Shown here piece after piece: positions 1 through 10,218 of a stretch of 64,000 bases of DNA; the first letter of the stretch is position 1, and every line of letters begins with the position of its first letter. The translations under genes and the position numbers were made by a program. The notes below the pieces were generated by a model. That model saw only the letters and a list, made by a program, of their open reading frames with translations. It did no database searches and was not told the origin of the DNA. The DNA is from Spirogloea muscicola (lineage: Eukaryota; Streptophyta; Zygnematophyceae; Spirogloeales; Spirogloeaceae), in NCBI GenBank assembly GCA_009602725.1, contig WELB01000064.1:407462-471461 (forward strand), given 5' to 3'.

Positions 1-1723
1 GCCGCCGCGGCGCCGCCCGGCGGCGGGCCCGCGGCGCTGGAGGTGTTCGCCTGCTACCGGTCGCTGCGCGAGCTGGAGGGCGCGCGGTTCGCGCGCGTGC
101 CCGCGGCGCTGCGCCACAGCCTGCGCGACCTGGGGCTCTGCCACTACATGGCCGTCTTCCGATCCGCCTCCGGCGACGCCGTCCAGTTCGACTTCGGGCC
201 CCGCGGAGGCGACTGCACTCTCGCCCCGCCCGGCGCCGGCCCCTCTGGGCCCCCCGCCCCGCCGCCGCAGCCCGCCGCGTCGTCCTCCGGCGAGATCCGC
301 GAGGAGAAGGTGAGGGCCCCTCCCTCATTGGCCGCTCCGCAGCGAGGCCATGCCGCCGCCTGCCCTGTGTCGGGCATCCTTGCATGGGGGTCCGACCGTC
401 GGCCCCCACACCTGTCTCTGTGAACTGCTCTCTGGTGAAGACACTTCGGCCGATCCCCATCTTGTGACCTGGCCTGGTCTAAGCATGGCGCTGAGTAGAC
501 CTCTGCGACGGTGGCATCTTCATCGCGTGTGCTTCATCCCCTGAGTCTGAGTCTGCTCCCTGTGTGCTGGCCCGCGATCAGCTGCTACGAGAGTTGCCTG
601 CTTCAAGCATGTACGTCGGCCGCTCCCGCATGACGATCGAGGACGTCCGAGCCTTCAACTCTACCCGCAACACCATGTACGCCCTCAACCGCAACGATTG
701 TCGGTGAGCGTCCAAGCCCCAGTTCATTCGACCCCGTCTGAACCTTTCTAGAGTCTGGCGTTGTGTTCAGCGTGAGTGTTCAGCATGCTGACTAGCTGGC
801 AGATATACCGTGCTGCTTTCGCCTCATACAGTGGCACGCTCCTGGCAACCTGTGCTCTTGACTGTGGACTTCCTTAGGACTGCAAAGCTCATCACCTGCA
901 GCATTCTGTTTCCGTTGGTCATGCTAAAGGAGCAGGCAATCCTGTCTTCAGCTGCGTCAGAGCTCTCTCTGCACAATCAGGAGCACGCTTGCAAAAATTT
1001 CTCTCCGCACGGTTGCTTGACATCGGGTGCTTGTCTGCCTGCAGGCACTACGTTGATGAGCTGGTAGAGTACACCACGGGAATAGAAAGCGCCTCCGCAT
1101 TCTTGATGCGGCACCATGTGCAGCAACGGTTGCATGGCAGATCAAAAGCACCTGGCCACTTAGCAATGGTTGTGCAGAGGGCCCTTGAAAGGGACAGCAC
1201 AGAGCTCCTGGAGAAGGTCACGCGACTGTCTCTGACAGCCACAGCCGCTTGGGCTGTGGGCTTTGGCATGCCTCGCGGGACAATAGCAGCCAGTGACAAG
1301 TTGCTCCCGATTGCTGTAGCCACGTGCACAGCCCCTCTACTGGGCAGCCTGCTGCAGGGTCCGCACTTGAAGAATGTGAAGGCACATATGGGCAACATTC
1401 GGAGACACCAGACAACAGCAATCACGGGCCCCATGTTCACACTGCTCCAGGCATCCGACCATCTCCTTCATAACTCAACAGAGCTTGGCCCTGCAACTGG
1501 AACAGAAGAGCAGCGGCCAGACTGGCGGAGCTTGAGCAGGACTCGGTTGCACACAGTGGTCAGCAGAGCCTGGCAGCAAGCGCAGATGCAATGCAAGCAC
1601 AGCAACTTGCAAATCCTGACGGACCCTCGGAACAAGGACATCAACCGGATTGGTCTTCCGCTTCATTCTGATGACTATGGGCAGAGGGCCTTTCATTGCC
1701 TGCCACTGGCACTACAAGCTTGA
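1..1723 (+). CDS. Permuted papain-fold (LRAT/NlpC-like) protein, 5' end outside window
   Basis: Three exons can be joined in frame: 1-309, 582-703 and 1045-1723 (stop TGA). Introns are GT-AG (donors at 310 and 704, acceptors ending at 581 and 1044). They give 369 visible residues with no start, so the N-terminus lies left of the window. An early segment reads CHYMAVFRSASGDAVQFDFG and a later one NDCRHYVDELVEYTTG. A His ahead of a β-strand and a later Asn-x-Cys-x-His helix start is the permuted His-then-Cys arrangement of the LRAT/NlpC-P60/PPPDE cysteine-peptidase superfamily, so I infer a thiol hydrolase or acyltransferase-like fold. The Pro/Ala-rich stretch around residues 75-100 looks like a linker. 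The C-terminal half (from about residue 160) is mostly helical and unrecognised. Substrate and location are unknown. Codon use and introns match a real host gene. Confidence 0.7.
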
Positions 1724-2400
1724 CTTGCTGGCGTGTGTGTGAGCAGTTGCGCGCGCATGTGCGCATGTATGTGTGTGTGTGTCAGTGTGTTTTGCACGTT
1801 CTTGTCTTATTGGTACATAGATATATTGCTACGCTAATGCGTAGTTTGTAAATTCTTGGGCCCCCTTGGCTGCCCATTCTTTCGATTATTTTATCAATTG
1901 CTCCAGTCATGGCTTGCAATAATGGTTGCGCTGGACCATTGCAGCGATATCATCTATTCTGGTACTTCTCCACTTGCTCTGAGCACTTAGTCATACTTCC
2001 ATGTGCACGAGCAGCCCAGTCACAGTTTAGATCCCGTGATTGTGTTGCGGGCCATAAGACACACTGCGCATATGTGTAGCCACAATCGATTACCTCAGAC
2101 AAGAGATATGATTATCAGTATGCCCAGAGCGTTTGCTGCTTTCGTCAACATTCCAACCGTACAAAAATACAATGTGAACATACTTGAGCAAATTTTGACA
2201 TCACTGCTTCTGCACAAATATAATTATTCACTGGTATCCAGCACACCCACTACTTTGTCAACCTAGTTGTCTAGTTGTCTGTTCGTCTGCATCACAATCA
2301 TGTGCCGATCGTCCATATGCAGGCAGATCTGACCTTGCCATGGCCAACATGGCCAACGATGCAGGTAATTCCTACTAAAGCAATGGCTATGTACAACCGA
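1724..2400. other. Convergent 3' intergenic region with GT-rich tract
   Basis: This stretch separates the 3' ends of the papain-like gene (+) and CWC15 (-). It contains a GT/GC microsatellite at about 1730-1795 and a TGTAA motif near 1846, which in chlorophyte algae often serves as a polyadenylation signal and could serve the + gene. I see no further coding sequence here. Confidence 0.5.
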
Positions 2401-3845
2401 CTACTTGATGTACTTGTTCAAGAATTTGCGATGGAAATCGCTTCTGATTGTGTCGTTGATGAAGCGCTTGGGCGTCTTAGTCTCACCCCGCGACTGGTTC
2501 TTGAAGACCACATCATCATCCCATCTGTCCATTACCAAATGCCAGTAGTATAAGGGGTAAGATACGCAGCTCGATAACCTTCTTAGGCTCAGAACCGATT
2601 GTCGAGCTGCTCTGCCAAATTGCTCTGTCCTGATACACAACCATAAGTCTGCCTGCTCAGAGCTCTGACATAGCATGTGGGCAGCACACCAGTCAGTCTA
2701 CAAGCTGGCAAACAGTATACCTTCTCTTGACAGTGAAAGAAGCCGGCTGATTTAGAAGTGGATTCCCGCGCACCAGCTCCGATTCTTTTGCCCGTAAGTC
2801 AACCTCCTGCTGCTGCCTTTCCTGTCACACCAAAATAGGTCATTAAGGGTTTAGATCACAGCAACGGCGTGACCATACGCAGCCTCAATTCGCGAGCTCA
2901 CGACGAATGGCAAGGACTTGGAAAGGCCACCTTGCGCAGCTTCTCCTCCGCCCTCTCCTTCTTGATGCGTTCTAGCTCGGCCAACAGCTCCGCTGTGTCA
3001 TCCTCATCATTATCACCATCGCTGCTTTGCAACAAAAGCAGGAGACTGCCGGAGTTAGCCATTGACCTACACCACCCACAGGCCAGCAGTCAGTGGAGCT
3101 TTGAGCCTGTCCTTGACAACTGCTGCATGGCCATGTGCGTGGTGGAAACATCGTCCAAGCTCGCATCGAAAAGGGGCCCTGAGTGCAAGCATAGGGGCTG
3201 GCTGTCTCGGAGGGCTGGCCGTCCGAACCTGTCGTCTGACTCATCCGCAGGGCCAGGGTCGGAGTCGTCGGCATCGATGTTCTTGATGGCGGGCCGCTCC
3301 TCGTGCCGTGGCCTGACTGCCCTTGCAGGAACCACTCAGTCGGTGGGCTCAGAAGCGCAGCCCAAGATGGCTCATGGGGCTCGTGCTGTCAATCATGCGG
3401 CGGGGCCCGGGTAGCAGAGGCCCCGCAGGCGGCCGAGGGTCGCAGCGTGCGGTGGGCGCGGAGAGAGCACCACCTCGGTGGTCGCGGTCCCGGTCCCTCT
3501 CCCGGTCGCGCGCCGCAAAGTGCCTGTGCTCCTTCTCCTCGAGCTCGTCCCGCAGGCTGCGGCCCTTGAGCTCCTCGCGCGTCTCCTGCCCCTCCTTCCT
3601 GCACGGCTCGCCGGCGGGGGCGGGCACGCGGTGGCCCGGCTCAGGCCGCAGGGGCGGAGGGCGCGCGAGAGGAGGCAGCGCGGGGGGCGGCGGGGCGGAG
3701 CCCCAGGAGCGCACCGCGGCTTGAGCTTGGTGTGGCTGGCGAGGTCGCGCGAGGAGAACTTCTGGGAGGGCCCGAAGATGCGCGCGCCGCCCTGCTCGTC
3801 GCTGCCTTTGGCGGGCGCCCACGTCGGCCGCGCCGCCGTCGTCAT
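2401..3845 (-). CDS. CWC15: CWC15 spliceosome-associated protein (Cwf15/Cwc15 family)
   Basis: Six exons on the minus strand join cleanly: 3845-3715, 3598-3474, 3316-3229, 3021-2931, 2821-2721 and 2524-2401. All introns are GT-AG with phases that fit, giving 219 residues, a normal length for the family. The N-terminus begins [14 protein letters not shown] and continues with [20 protein letters not shown], the diagnostic Cwf15 start. The middle holds an Arg/Asp/Glu-rich coil and an acidic [15 protein letters not shown] stretch, followed by the [20 protein letters not shown] helix. The C-terminus is [12 protein letters not shown] ... [11 protein letters not shown], the most conserved part of CWC15. 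The protein is a component of the Prp19/CDC5L-associated active spliceosome in the nucleus. The wording is closest to plant CWC15. It diverges from OR, with a LINE fragment between the two starts. Confidence 0.95.
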
Positions 3846-3974
3846 GGCGGCCCCGGCGGGCGGGCGACCCGGCGCGGCAGAGGGGAGGGGACGGTGGCGC
3901 CGGTGGCGCGCTCAGGCACCTGGCGACACAGCCCAGACAGCACGAAAGTGGCGAGGGCCGTGGAAAGCCCCTAC

Positions 3975-4904
3975 GAGCCAAGCCCGAAACAGCATCAACA
4001 AAGGGCGCCCCCTGGGCCCTCACCCTTTCTCCACACACGCAATCCACAACGCTTTCAAAATCAGCCCTGAAGCATTCCGGACGCTTCTCCAGCTGTTCCT
4101 GGGCCTGCCCCCGACCTGCCTGATTGGAGTAACTCAGTGTGAGTGTGGCTTCCGTACGGAGGGCGGAGACCTAGCCACCCACATGCTGCGGTGTCCCACA
4201 GGCCCTGAGGTGGTGGGCGTCCACAATCTCCTACGGGACGCCCTGGCGGGCTTGATGCGCGACGCCGGCTACCGCGCCATCGTTGAAGTGAGCAATGTAA
4301 TGCCCATCACCACGGATTCCCAGGGAGGCCATCACCGTCGCACCCTGGACATTGTGGGTGTACAACCTGGCGGAGGCCCACGAGCTTTGGTTGATGTGGT
4401 GGTGACTGAGGCATACAAGAGTTCCGCTTCCACACACATTGCTGGCCACGCAGTGGGAGGTGCTGAGCAGAAAAAGCTCCGACACTACTCAGACTACCCC
4501 CGCAGTGACCACCTCCTCCCGGCCGCAATCGACACTTTCGGCTGCTTGGGTCCTCGCTTCCATACCCTACTCGAGAACATAGCGAGTCTGGGATATGCAC
4601 GACGCGAGGATATGCTCCCAGCCCAGATGGGTATGCCGGCAGCCTATCTGTCATTTCTGCGACGTCGAGTGTCAACCTGTCTGCAACGAGCTCAGGCGTA
4701 TGCTCTGCATCAGAAAGCTGGTCGAGCCTTAGCTGCTGGCACAAGAGCTAGTCAATTGCCGTCCGGTATTCGAGCGTCAGCTAGCGACCTCTATGTGCTG
4801 ACTCGTGGTTACTGAGCGGGTCAGCTTAGCAGCAGGTGACGTACATTTGTCCAATGTGCTTGCCTTTGTACTTGGCCACACATGGCCTCCCCATCTCTTA
4901 ATAT
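3975..4904 (+). mobile_element. 5'-truncated LINE with CCHC and restriction-like endonuclease C-terminus (subfamily β)
   Basis: One open frame runs to the stop at 4815. From about 4030 it encodes HAIHNAFKISPEAFRTLLQL, a zinc motif CECGFRTEGGDLATHMLRC, then RRTLDIVGV and ALVDVVVTEAYK. A Cys-x-Cys ... His ... Cys finger followed by a PD-(D/E)xK-like core is the C-terminal layout of R2-type or dual-endonuclease LINEs. The protein ends SDLYVLTRGY. The reverse transcriptase part is missing, as expected from 5' truncation during target-primed insertion. The 3' tail to about 4904, including a GGCC-CACAT-GGCC hairpin, recurs almost unchanged at 61531-61620 on the minus strand, which defines the element's 3' end. 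The left boundary is approximate. The insert lies between the divergent CWC15 and OR genes. Confidence 0.8.
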
Positions 4905-5230
4905 ACACGCATTTTCTCCCCGTCTCGCCTGCTGCCGCCGCCGCCGCCGCCGCCGCGCTCCGGCTGCCGCCCCAACGCCAGCCGCGTCTACCGCTGGCCC
5001 GCGGCCCCGCGCTGGCAGGACTGCGCCTCCGTCCGCCCGCGGCTGCCTCTCGGCCCCAGCGTGCTGTCCTTGCGGCCGCTGCCTCTGACGGCAACGGCGA
5101 CGGCTCCCTCGTCCCGTTCGACCCCAGGTCAGACGTCGGAACGCTTGCCCCTCTGGCCGCTCGCCGAGATCCGGCCGACGCTCGCCGCCTAGGCATTCTG
5201 CTCCTCGTCAGCCAGTGAGTGCGGTCGGAG
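4905..5230 (+). other. GC-rich leader of OR, probable transit-peptide exon (unresolved)
   Basis: This region is Ala/Arg/Pro-rich in every frame and contains a CCG-repeat microsatellite near 4934-4957. One frame ends ASDGNGDGSLVPFDP just before a GT at 5128, which resembles the end of a plastid transit peptide in a first exon. I could not find an ATG and a splice pair that join it to the certain OR exon in frame, so the start of OR stays open. ATG codons available are 4882, inside the LINE tail, and 5270. Confidence 0.4.
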
Positions 5231-7075
5231 GCTGCCTGCTACAGCTCGGCCGCCGGCGCCGACGACACCATGACGGTGAACAACTTCTGCATCATCGAGG
5301 GGCGCGACACGGTCCAGGACTTTGCCAAGATGCAGCTGCAGGAGATCAAGGACGCCATCAATACTCGCCGGAACCGCATCTTCCTCCTCATGGAAGAGGT
5401 GCCCACAGCTGACCTGCTGTTAGTGGTCCCAGCAATGAGGGTTGAAGCCCACCTCTCGCGTCAAGCCGCGTCGACGTCTTCACGAGGCAAACGTGGCCTC
5501 ACAGGTGTCGATGCTCTGCCTGCCTTTGTGACTCATCCATGTGGCGGCCCTAGGTGAGAAGGCTGCGGATACAGAAACGAGCTAAGAGCAAGGAACAGGG
5601 CTTGGAAGAGGAAGCTCAAGGAGAGGAGCAACTCGAATACCCATCCAACATTCCCTTCCTGCCCCCTCTGGTAATCTCATCAAACCAGCATCAGCACACA
5701 GTTCCATGAAGATGGCCGTTCAAGCACTTGACACGCACTGCCATCCACCAGCAACATGCTGGTGACATGAAGCCACAAGGCTTTTGAACAAGTGGCAGAG
5801 CTGCAAGCCACATGGTCCCATCTTGACAACAAGTGCCGTCTTTCTGCCTCTGCAGACACCGTCTACATTGCAACAGTACTGGGTGACGTTCTTCTCCCTC
5901 GTCATTGGGATCATTGTCTTCGGAGGTTTCCTTGCTCCCACTGTGCGTGCCTCCGATCCTTGGGTCATAGTACCTTCTAGGCTCTTTTGCACCACAGCAA
6001 AGAAGGCTTTGCAACCAACTCAAGTCTGGGCTATGAATGCATCTCGTTGTAGTGGTTACGTGCCTTAAGCCAGAGCAAGTGAATGCATTTCTCAATGGCA
6101 CCACTGACAAAGACTTTCTGGTTCACCAGCTTGAGTTAAAGCTTGGTCTGGGTGGCACGTCCTATGAGGACTTCATCTTGTCCCTCCATCTTCCTGTACA
6201 ATTGAGGTGCCCGTCCTGAATTGCCTATTACATCATCCAATATGAATTGAGCATGTATATCTGCCAGCAGAGCAGCTGCTTTTGGATGGACCTTTCCAAT
6301 GCAGGGGTTTTGCTGTCATATGCGGTCATATGCAGTAATTGTAGACGGCATCGTGATTTGGTGTTCATTAGTCGCTTCAAAACCCTCTGGGTGCTTGCCC
6401 GTATGTTGTGCTTTTGGAATGGACAGCCAGGTGGATCCCATTGTAGCATCCTTTTCGGGTGGAGCTGTTGGTGTATTGTCTACGCTCATGGTCGTAGAAG
6501 CCAACAATGTCAACCAACAAGAACACAAGAAGTGCCGTTATTGTCTTGGTACAGGTATACTTGGCTGTATATCAAACCCCAAAGTCCTGAGTATGTCACA
6601 CAAAGTCATTGCAGAGTTTTTAGTGTTGTTGTCTTGCAGTAGTGTAACACTTACAACAGTGGCCCTTTCACCCCTCTTCAGGTTACCTAGCATGCGCTCG
6701 GTGCTCAGGCACTGGCTCTCTACCTACTGTTGAAGCATTGGCAGCAACATCTGGCTCCTCTTTGACTGCAAATGGGCCCCTGACACACCCACGTCTACAA
6801 CGCTGCGTTACTTGCTCGGGAGCTGCAAAGGTAACCCACACATCACCTTCCAGGATTGCTGTATCGTCTACGCTTAGGATGTTGACCTCTTGTCGACTTT
6901 CTCCCGATATTTGCTGTGGACATCATCATCTTCATATGCATCACCGTCTTCATATGCATCCACATATATTTCTCAGTTATGGTACTATGGCAAGCAGGTC
7001 ATGTGTCCTACTTGCTTGTGCACGGGGAGAACACTTGCTACGGAGCACGATCCTCGGATTGATCCATTTGACTAG
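5231..7075 (+). CDS. OR: ORANGE (OR) plastid DnaJ-like zinc-finger chaperone
   Basis: Seven exons join in frame: 5231-5398, 5554-5670, 5856-5942, 6130-6206, 6427-6554, 6682-6830 and 6998-7075 (stop TAG). All introns are GT-AG. From the ATG at 5270 this gives 254 residues; an upstream transit-peptide exon is likely. The order matches plant OR: NFCIIEGRDTVQDFAKMQLQ, then RRLRIQKR, then a first membrane segment (VTFFSLVIGIIVFGGFLAPT), LELKLGLGGTSYEDF, a second membrane segment (VDPIVASFSGGAVGVLSTLM) and the Cys-rich domain CRYCLGTG, CARCSGTG, CVTCSGAAK, CPTCLCTG. It ends HDPRIDPFD. OR is a plastid membrane holdase that stabilises phytoene synthase and promotes carotenoid accumulation. One oddity is CSGAAK where plants have CSGAGK. 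A very short ACT-ending exon (5856-5942) encodes most of membrane helix 1. Confidence 0.95.
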
Positions 7076-7853
7076 CTTTAAGCCATCTGGTTGTTAGCAT
7101 TCCTTCAGCTACTTGGACTGCAGTTGTGCACGAATAGCATATAGATTGCGGCTAGGCTAAGTATAATCTGACCTATCATGCACCATATGGTGGACTCTCG
7201 TCCATCTGTAGCTCTAGGAGCCTGTGAAGCTTATTGTTGCTTCACTAGAATTTTGCAGCTCATGGCACCAGTTCATTTGGACATGCCTTTGTACTTCTGA
7301 CACTTGAACGATCAAAGCTTGCACATAGGAATTCAGGGTTGTTATTGTGTATGACAATGCAGCACTGCATGTTGATGGTCAAGTTTGCAGAGCTGGTCGA
7401 GCTTTGTGACTGCGAGGGGCCATTATCAATCGGTTGCAGTCGACAAATAGATGTGATATGCAAATCATGTTGAGCTTATTATGGGGTCCGACACCCCCAA
7501 GACGAGACACTTGCGATGACCGAAAGGTGAGGATATGGGGGCGGCTCGAGAGAAGCCAACCAGCTGCTGCGCCACATCCAGAGGTTGCTTCAGACTATTG
7601 ACCGGCTGCGAGCTGCTCGTACTCATTACCCTTCGAGGGAGCCCACCTACCAGCTGCTCATGCCAACCCTCCTTGTGTGTGGAGGTCAGTGGCTTCCAGC
7701 TTCTCTACCAGCAGCGACATCAGCATCCTGCACGGAGCAGGCAGCACAAACACGTAACTGCTGGAAAGGGTCTATCTGAGACGAGCTTGACCTGACCCCT
7801 TGCCAAGCAAACCCGATGACAGATGCCCATTCAACCAGCGGATTCACAAGTGG
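7076..7853. other. Downstream of OR, no gene recognised
   Basis: Moderate-GC sequence follows the OR stop. Short open frames occur on both strands but none shows a family motif, splice structure or similarity to other parts of the window. The first few hundred bases are probably the OR 3' untranslated region. Confidence 0.4.
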
Positions 7854-8364
7854 TGTCGTGCGCGACAGCATCTATGCGAGATGGCATCGATTTGTCTATA
7901 TGCAACAAATGCTGACGTCTGCAAGCTAGGTGATACACAAACCGTATAAGAAAGTGGTTGCGTTGGCTAGGCTGACAAGAAGGCAGAATATTAGGATGCC
8001 AACGTCGACAATCATTAATCTCACGCAATGTCAAAGGAAAATTCAGAGGTCCAAATCTGAGCGGTCGTGGAACCGACGGTTGGCGTCGTGCGTGGGCTTG
8101 GGCCTTTGTAGTCGCGTTGTTGTCGTCGCTTCGTTGCATTGTTGTCACTTCGTCAACGTCGCTTCGTCGTTGTCGCTTTGTCGCGTCTTTGTGGTAGGTC
8201 TTGAGAGCGGTTGCCTCGACTTCGGTCTGGAAGAAGTCTCCCATCCCCGGCTCAATGCACAACCAAAACTGTGTGACTCGGCTGTAAAAACACACGTGTC
8301 AAGCCAGGTCAGCTGTCCTAGTCAGATCGACACAAATAGGCCGTCGACGGGATATAGCACGACA
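7854..8364 (-). mobile_element. T-family repeat, short internally deleted copy
   Basis: The segment starts TGTCGTGC at 7854 and ends GCACGACA at 8364. It matches, in reverse, two separate parts of the long copy at 62440-63727: 8041-8364 matches 62440-62640, and 7854-8065 matches 63518-63727. The copy therefore lacks about 0.85 kb of interior. It includes a run of GTCGTT/CGTCGCTT-like trinucleotides at 8115-8185. Flanks (AGTGG left, GCAGA right) show no duplication, so it is old or the ends have moved. Confidence 0.65.
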
Positions 8365-10218
8365 GCAGATCTTCATCGAGCTTCCTCACAGCTTACTAGC
8401 AAACGAACACGGATACAACTACTGAAATCCCCGGGACTCTTGGATATATCCAAGCCGCCCAACCTCCAATTGCAGGACATAATGGCTGGAGTATAATCTG
8501 GCAGCCTTACTTCTTACGCCGACTTGTGACCCAATACTGCACGACAAAACCTATTTGGCATGCACGACACTACCAAACGTCTTGGCAACTTCCAGAGCGA
8601 GCACTACGTCTGCGAGAAAAGCCCCTATCACTGCAGCAGCTGGCGGCTCTGTGTCATTAGCCACATTGACGTGGCTCCGTGGGAAAGAGTTGCTTGTCGT
8701 GGCCGGAAAGTGGCCTCGCCGCCAGACGGCGGCGCCACGGGCAAGGACTCTCGCTGCATGCGTTAACTATTTGTGGCGTGTGCAAGGGCTTCATGTGTAG
8801 GGAACGCATTGCCCCTGATATCCCTACCGTCAGTTTCAACAAGAATGTAAAGATCCCCTTACTGTGTGATAGGTGCAGGGTTGTTAGATCAATATCAGAG
8901 ACGTCCTTGTCTAGTAAGCTCTGTCAATCCAATTGACATATCTGACTATGCAAAGACTTGTCCCAAGTTCTGAAACCCTCCAAAGGTCTGAAAATCTATT
9001 CATGACTGGAAAGACCTGCCAAGGTGACTCTGTGGGCTGGCGATGGGACGTAGCGCGTGTGCCACCCTCTCGCTGCCACCCTCTCGCCTGCGACAACAAC
9101 GCGGCTGAGATAACCCGATGCCATGGGGTACCTCAAAACGGCGGCATTCATGATGGCTTGATGCCTTTATTCCTCGCGTGGAACGACCCGTGGCTGGCAG
9201 ATCGCCTGCTGCATGGAATGCAGCTGTTATTAGGTAGCGCTACGCAGCAAAAGCAGGCTGTCGGCCAGGAGATGGTTCACTTTCCAGCGCTATTCCCACA
9301 TCCAGCTTCTCATGCGGCTTTGCTTTTGGGTATGCTTATCGGACATGCATGCTTGCTGGTCAGGGGCGCCCGTCCTACTCTGAAAATACCCGCCACTAAT
9401 GGCTGGTAGAATGTCTCCCGCCAATACCTCGACCCTTCGTGTCTTGGTGGGAAGTGGCATGGCAACAATTAACAGTGTGCTCCTGAGTCTTCGTCTGACG
9501 GCATTTCTACACGTGCTAGCATTGGTACGAGCGCCAAGCCGGGATGGCCCGTTTCTTGAAGAGAGAACCAAATGGCCCGTTTCTTGACGGGACCGCTGAG
9601 TAAAGGTGAAGCACATAGAAACCGCTACTTTCGACGCAGTTGTCATGTTGACTGGATTTGACTGATCTTATTGCAATTGTAGGATCAGAAGGTGTCCCGC
9701 TAGTGACCACTGTATCGAGGGCACACCAGTATCTATAGGCATCGCGTAAATGAAGGGCAGTCGCAACGTAATATCGCTCGACCTACAATTTGTTCCTGGA
9801 AAGGAATATATCAGCTCTGTAGATTGCCGCACCACGTGAAAGTACATAGTGCTCACAGCAATCTTGAGAGTCTCATCATGACCATTCCAAGGTTTACAGC
9901 CGGAGCTGATATCTGGGAATGAAAGTTTCCCTCTGTACAACTAAACAGGTGTGAAGACGTTGTTATGTTACATTGACGTAATAAGAGGTTCAAAAGTACC
10001 TGGTAGGATGCGACACTTGTTTCTTCCACGGAGTTGAGGTAATCGAGCGCTATTCACTGTTATATTCGGATCTGTAACACTATTTACTATAGTGTTACAC
10101 TAAACTATATACTATGTACTATTCCATTTTATTGAAGTAGTCCTCCGCATTTCTGGAGTCCACTGCTGGTTCGAGGGCCATCCTCGAGCTCCAAAGCGGA
10201 GGGGCGAGATTTTTTGAT
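8365..10218. other. Unassigned 1.85 kb, possible orphan exons
   Basis: I recognise no transposon ORF here. A + frame at 8679-8936 contains CGVCKGFMC and later LLCDRCR, two Cys pairs that could belong to a small zinc-binding exon, but no splice partners were found. Another + frame at 8933-9409 is open for 158 codons without recognisable motifs. A short direct repeat (ATGGCCCGTTTCTTGA) sits at about 9544-9588. The last 200 bases are AT-rich. Confidence 0.3.
10073..10099. repeat. Perfect 11-bp stem with 5-nt loop in AT-rich DNA
   Basis: TGTAACACTAT at 10073-10083 is followed by TTACT and then by the exact reverse complement ATAGTGTTACA at 10089-10099. It lies in the AT-rich stretch just left of the family C LTR. 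It could be a transposon end or a structured terminator; no flanking duplication identifies which. Confidence 0.5.

Noticed and set aside
1730-1800. GT repeat as a regulatory Z-DNA element
   Set aside because: A short imperfect microsatellite in a 3' intergenic region; nothing in the sequence supports a specific function.
3349-4047. A 232-codon minus-strand ORF as its own gene
   Set aside because: Part of it is the second exon of CWC15 in the correct frame; the rest is intron or an out-of-frame reading of exon 1.
3975-4815. Host nuclease gene
   Set aside because: The same C-terminus and tail occur, truncated differently, at 61531-62148 and related ends elsewhere, so it is a LINE fragment even though the frame is open.
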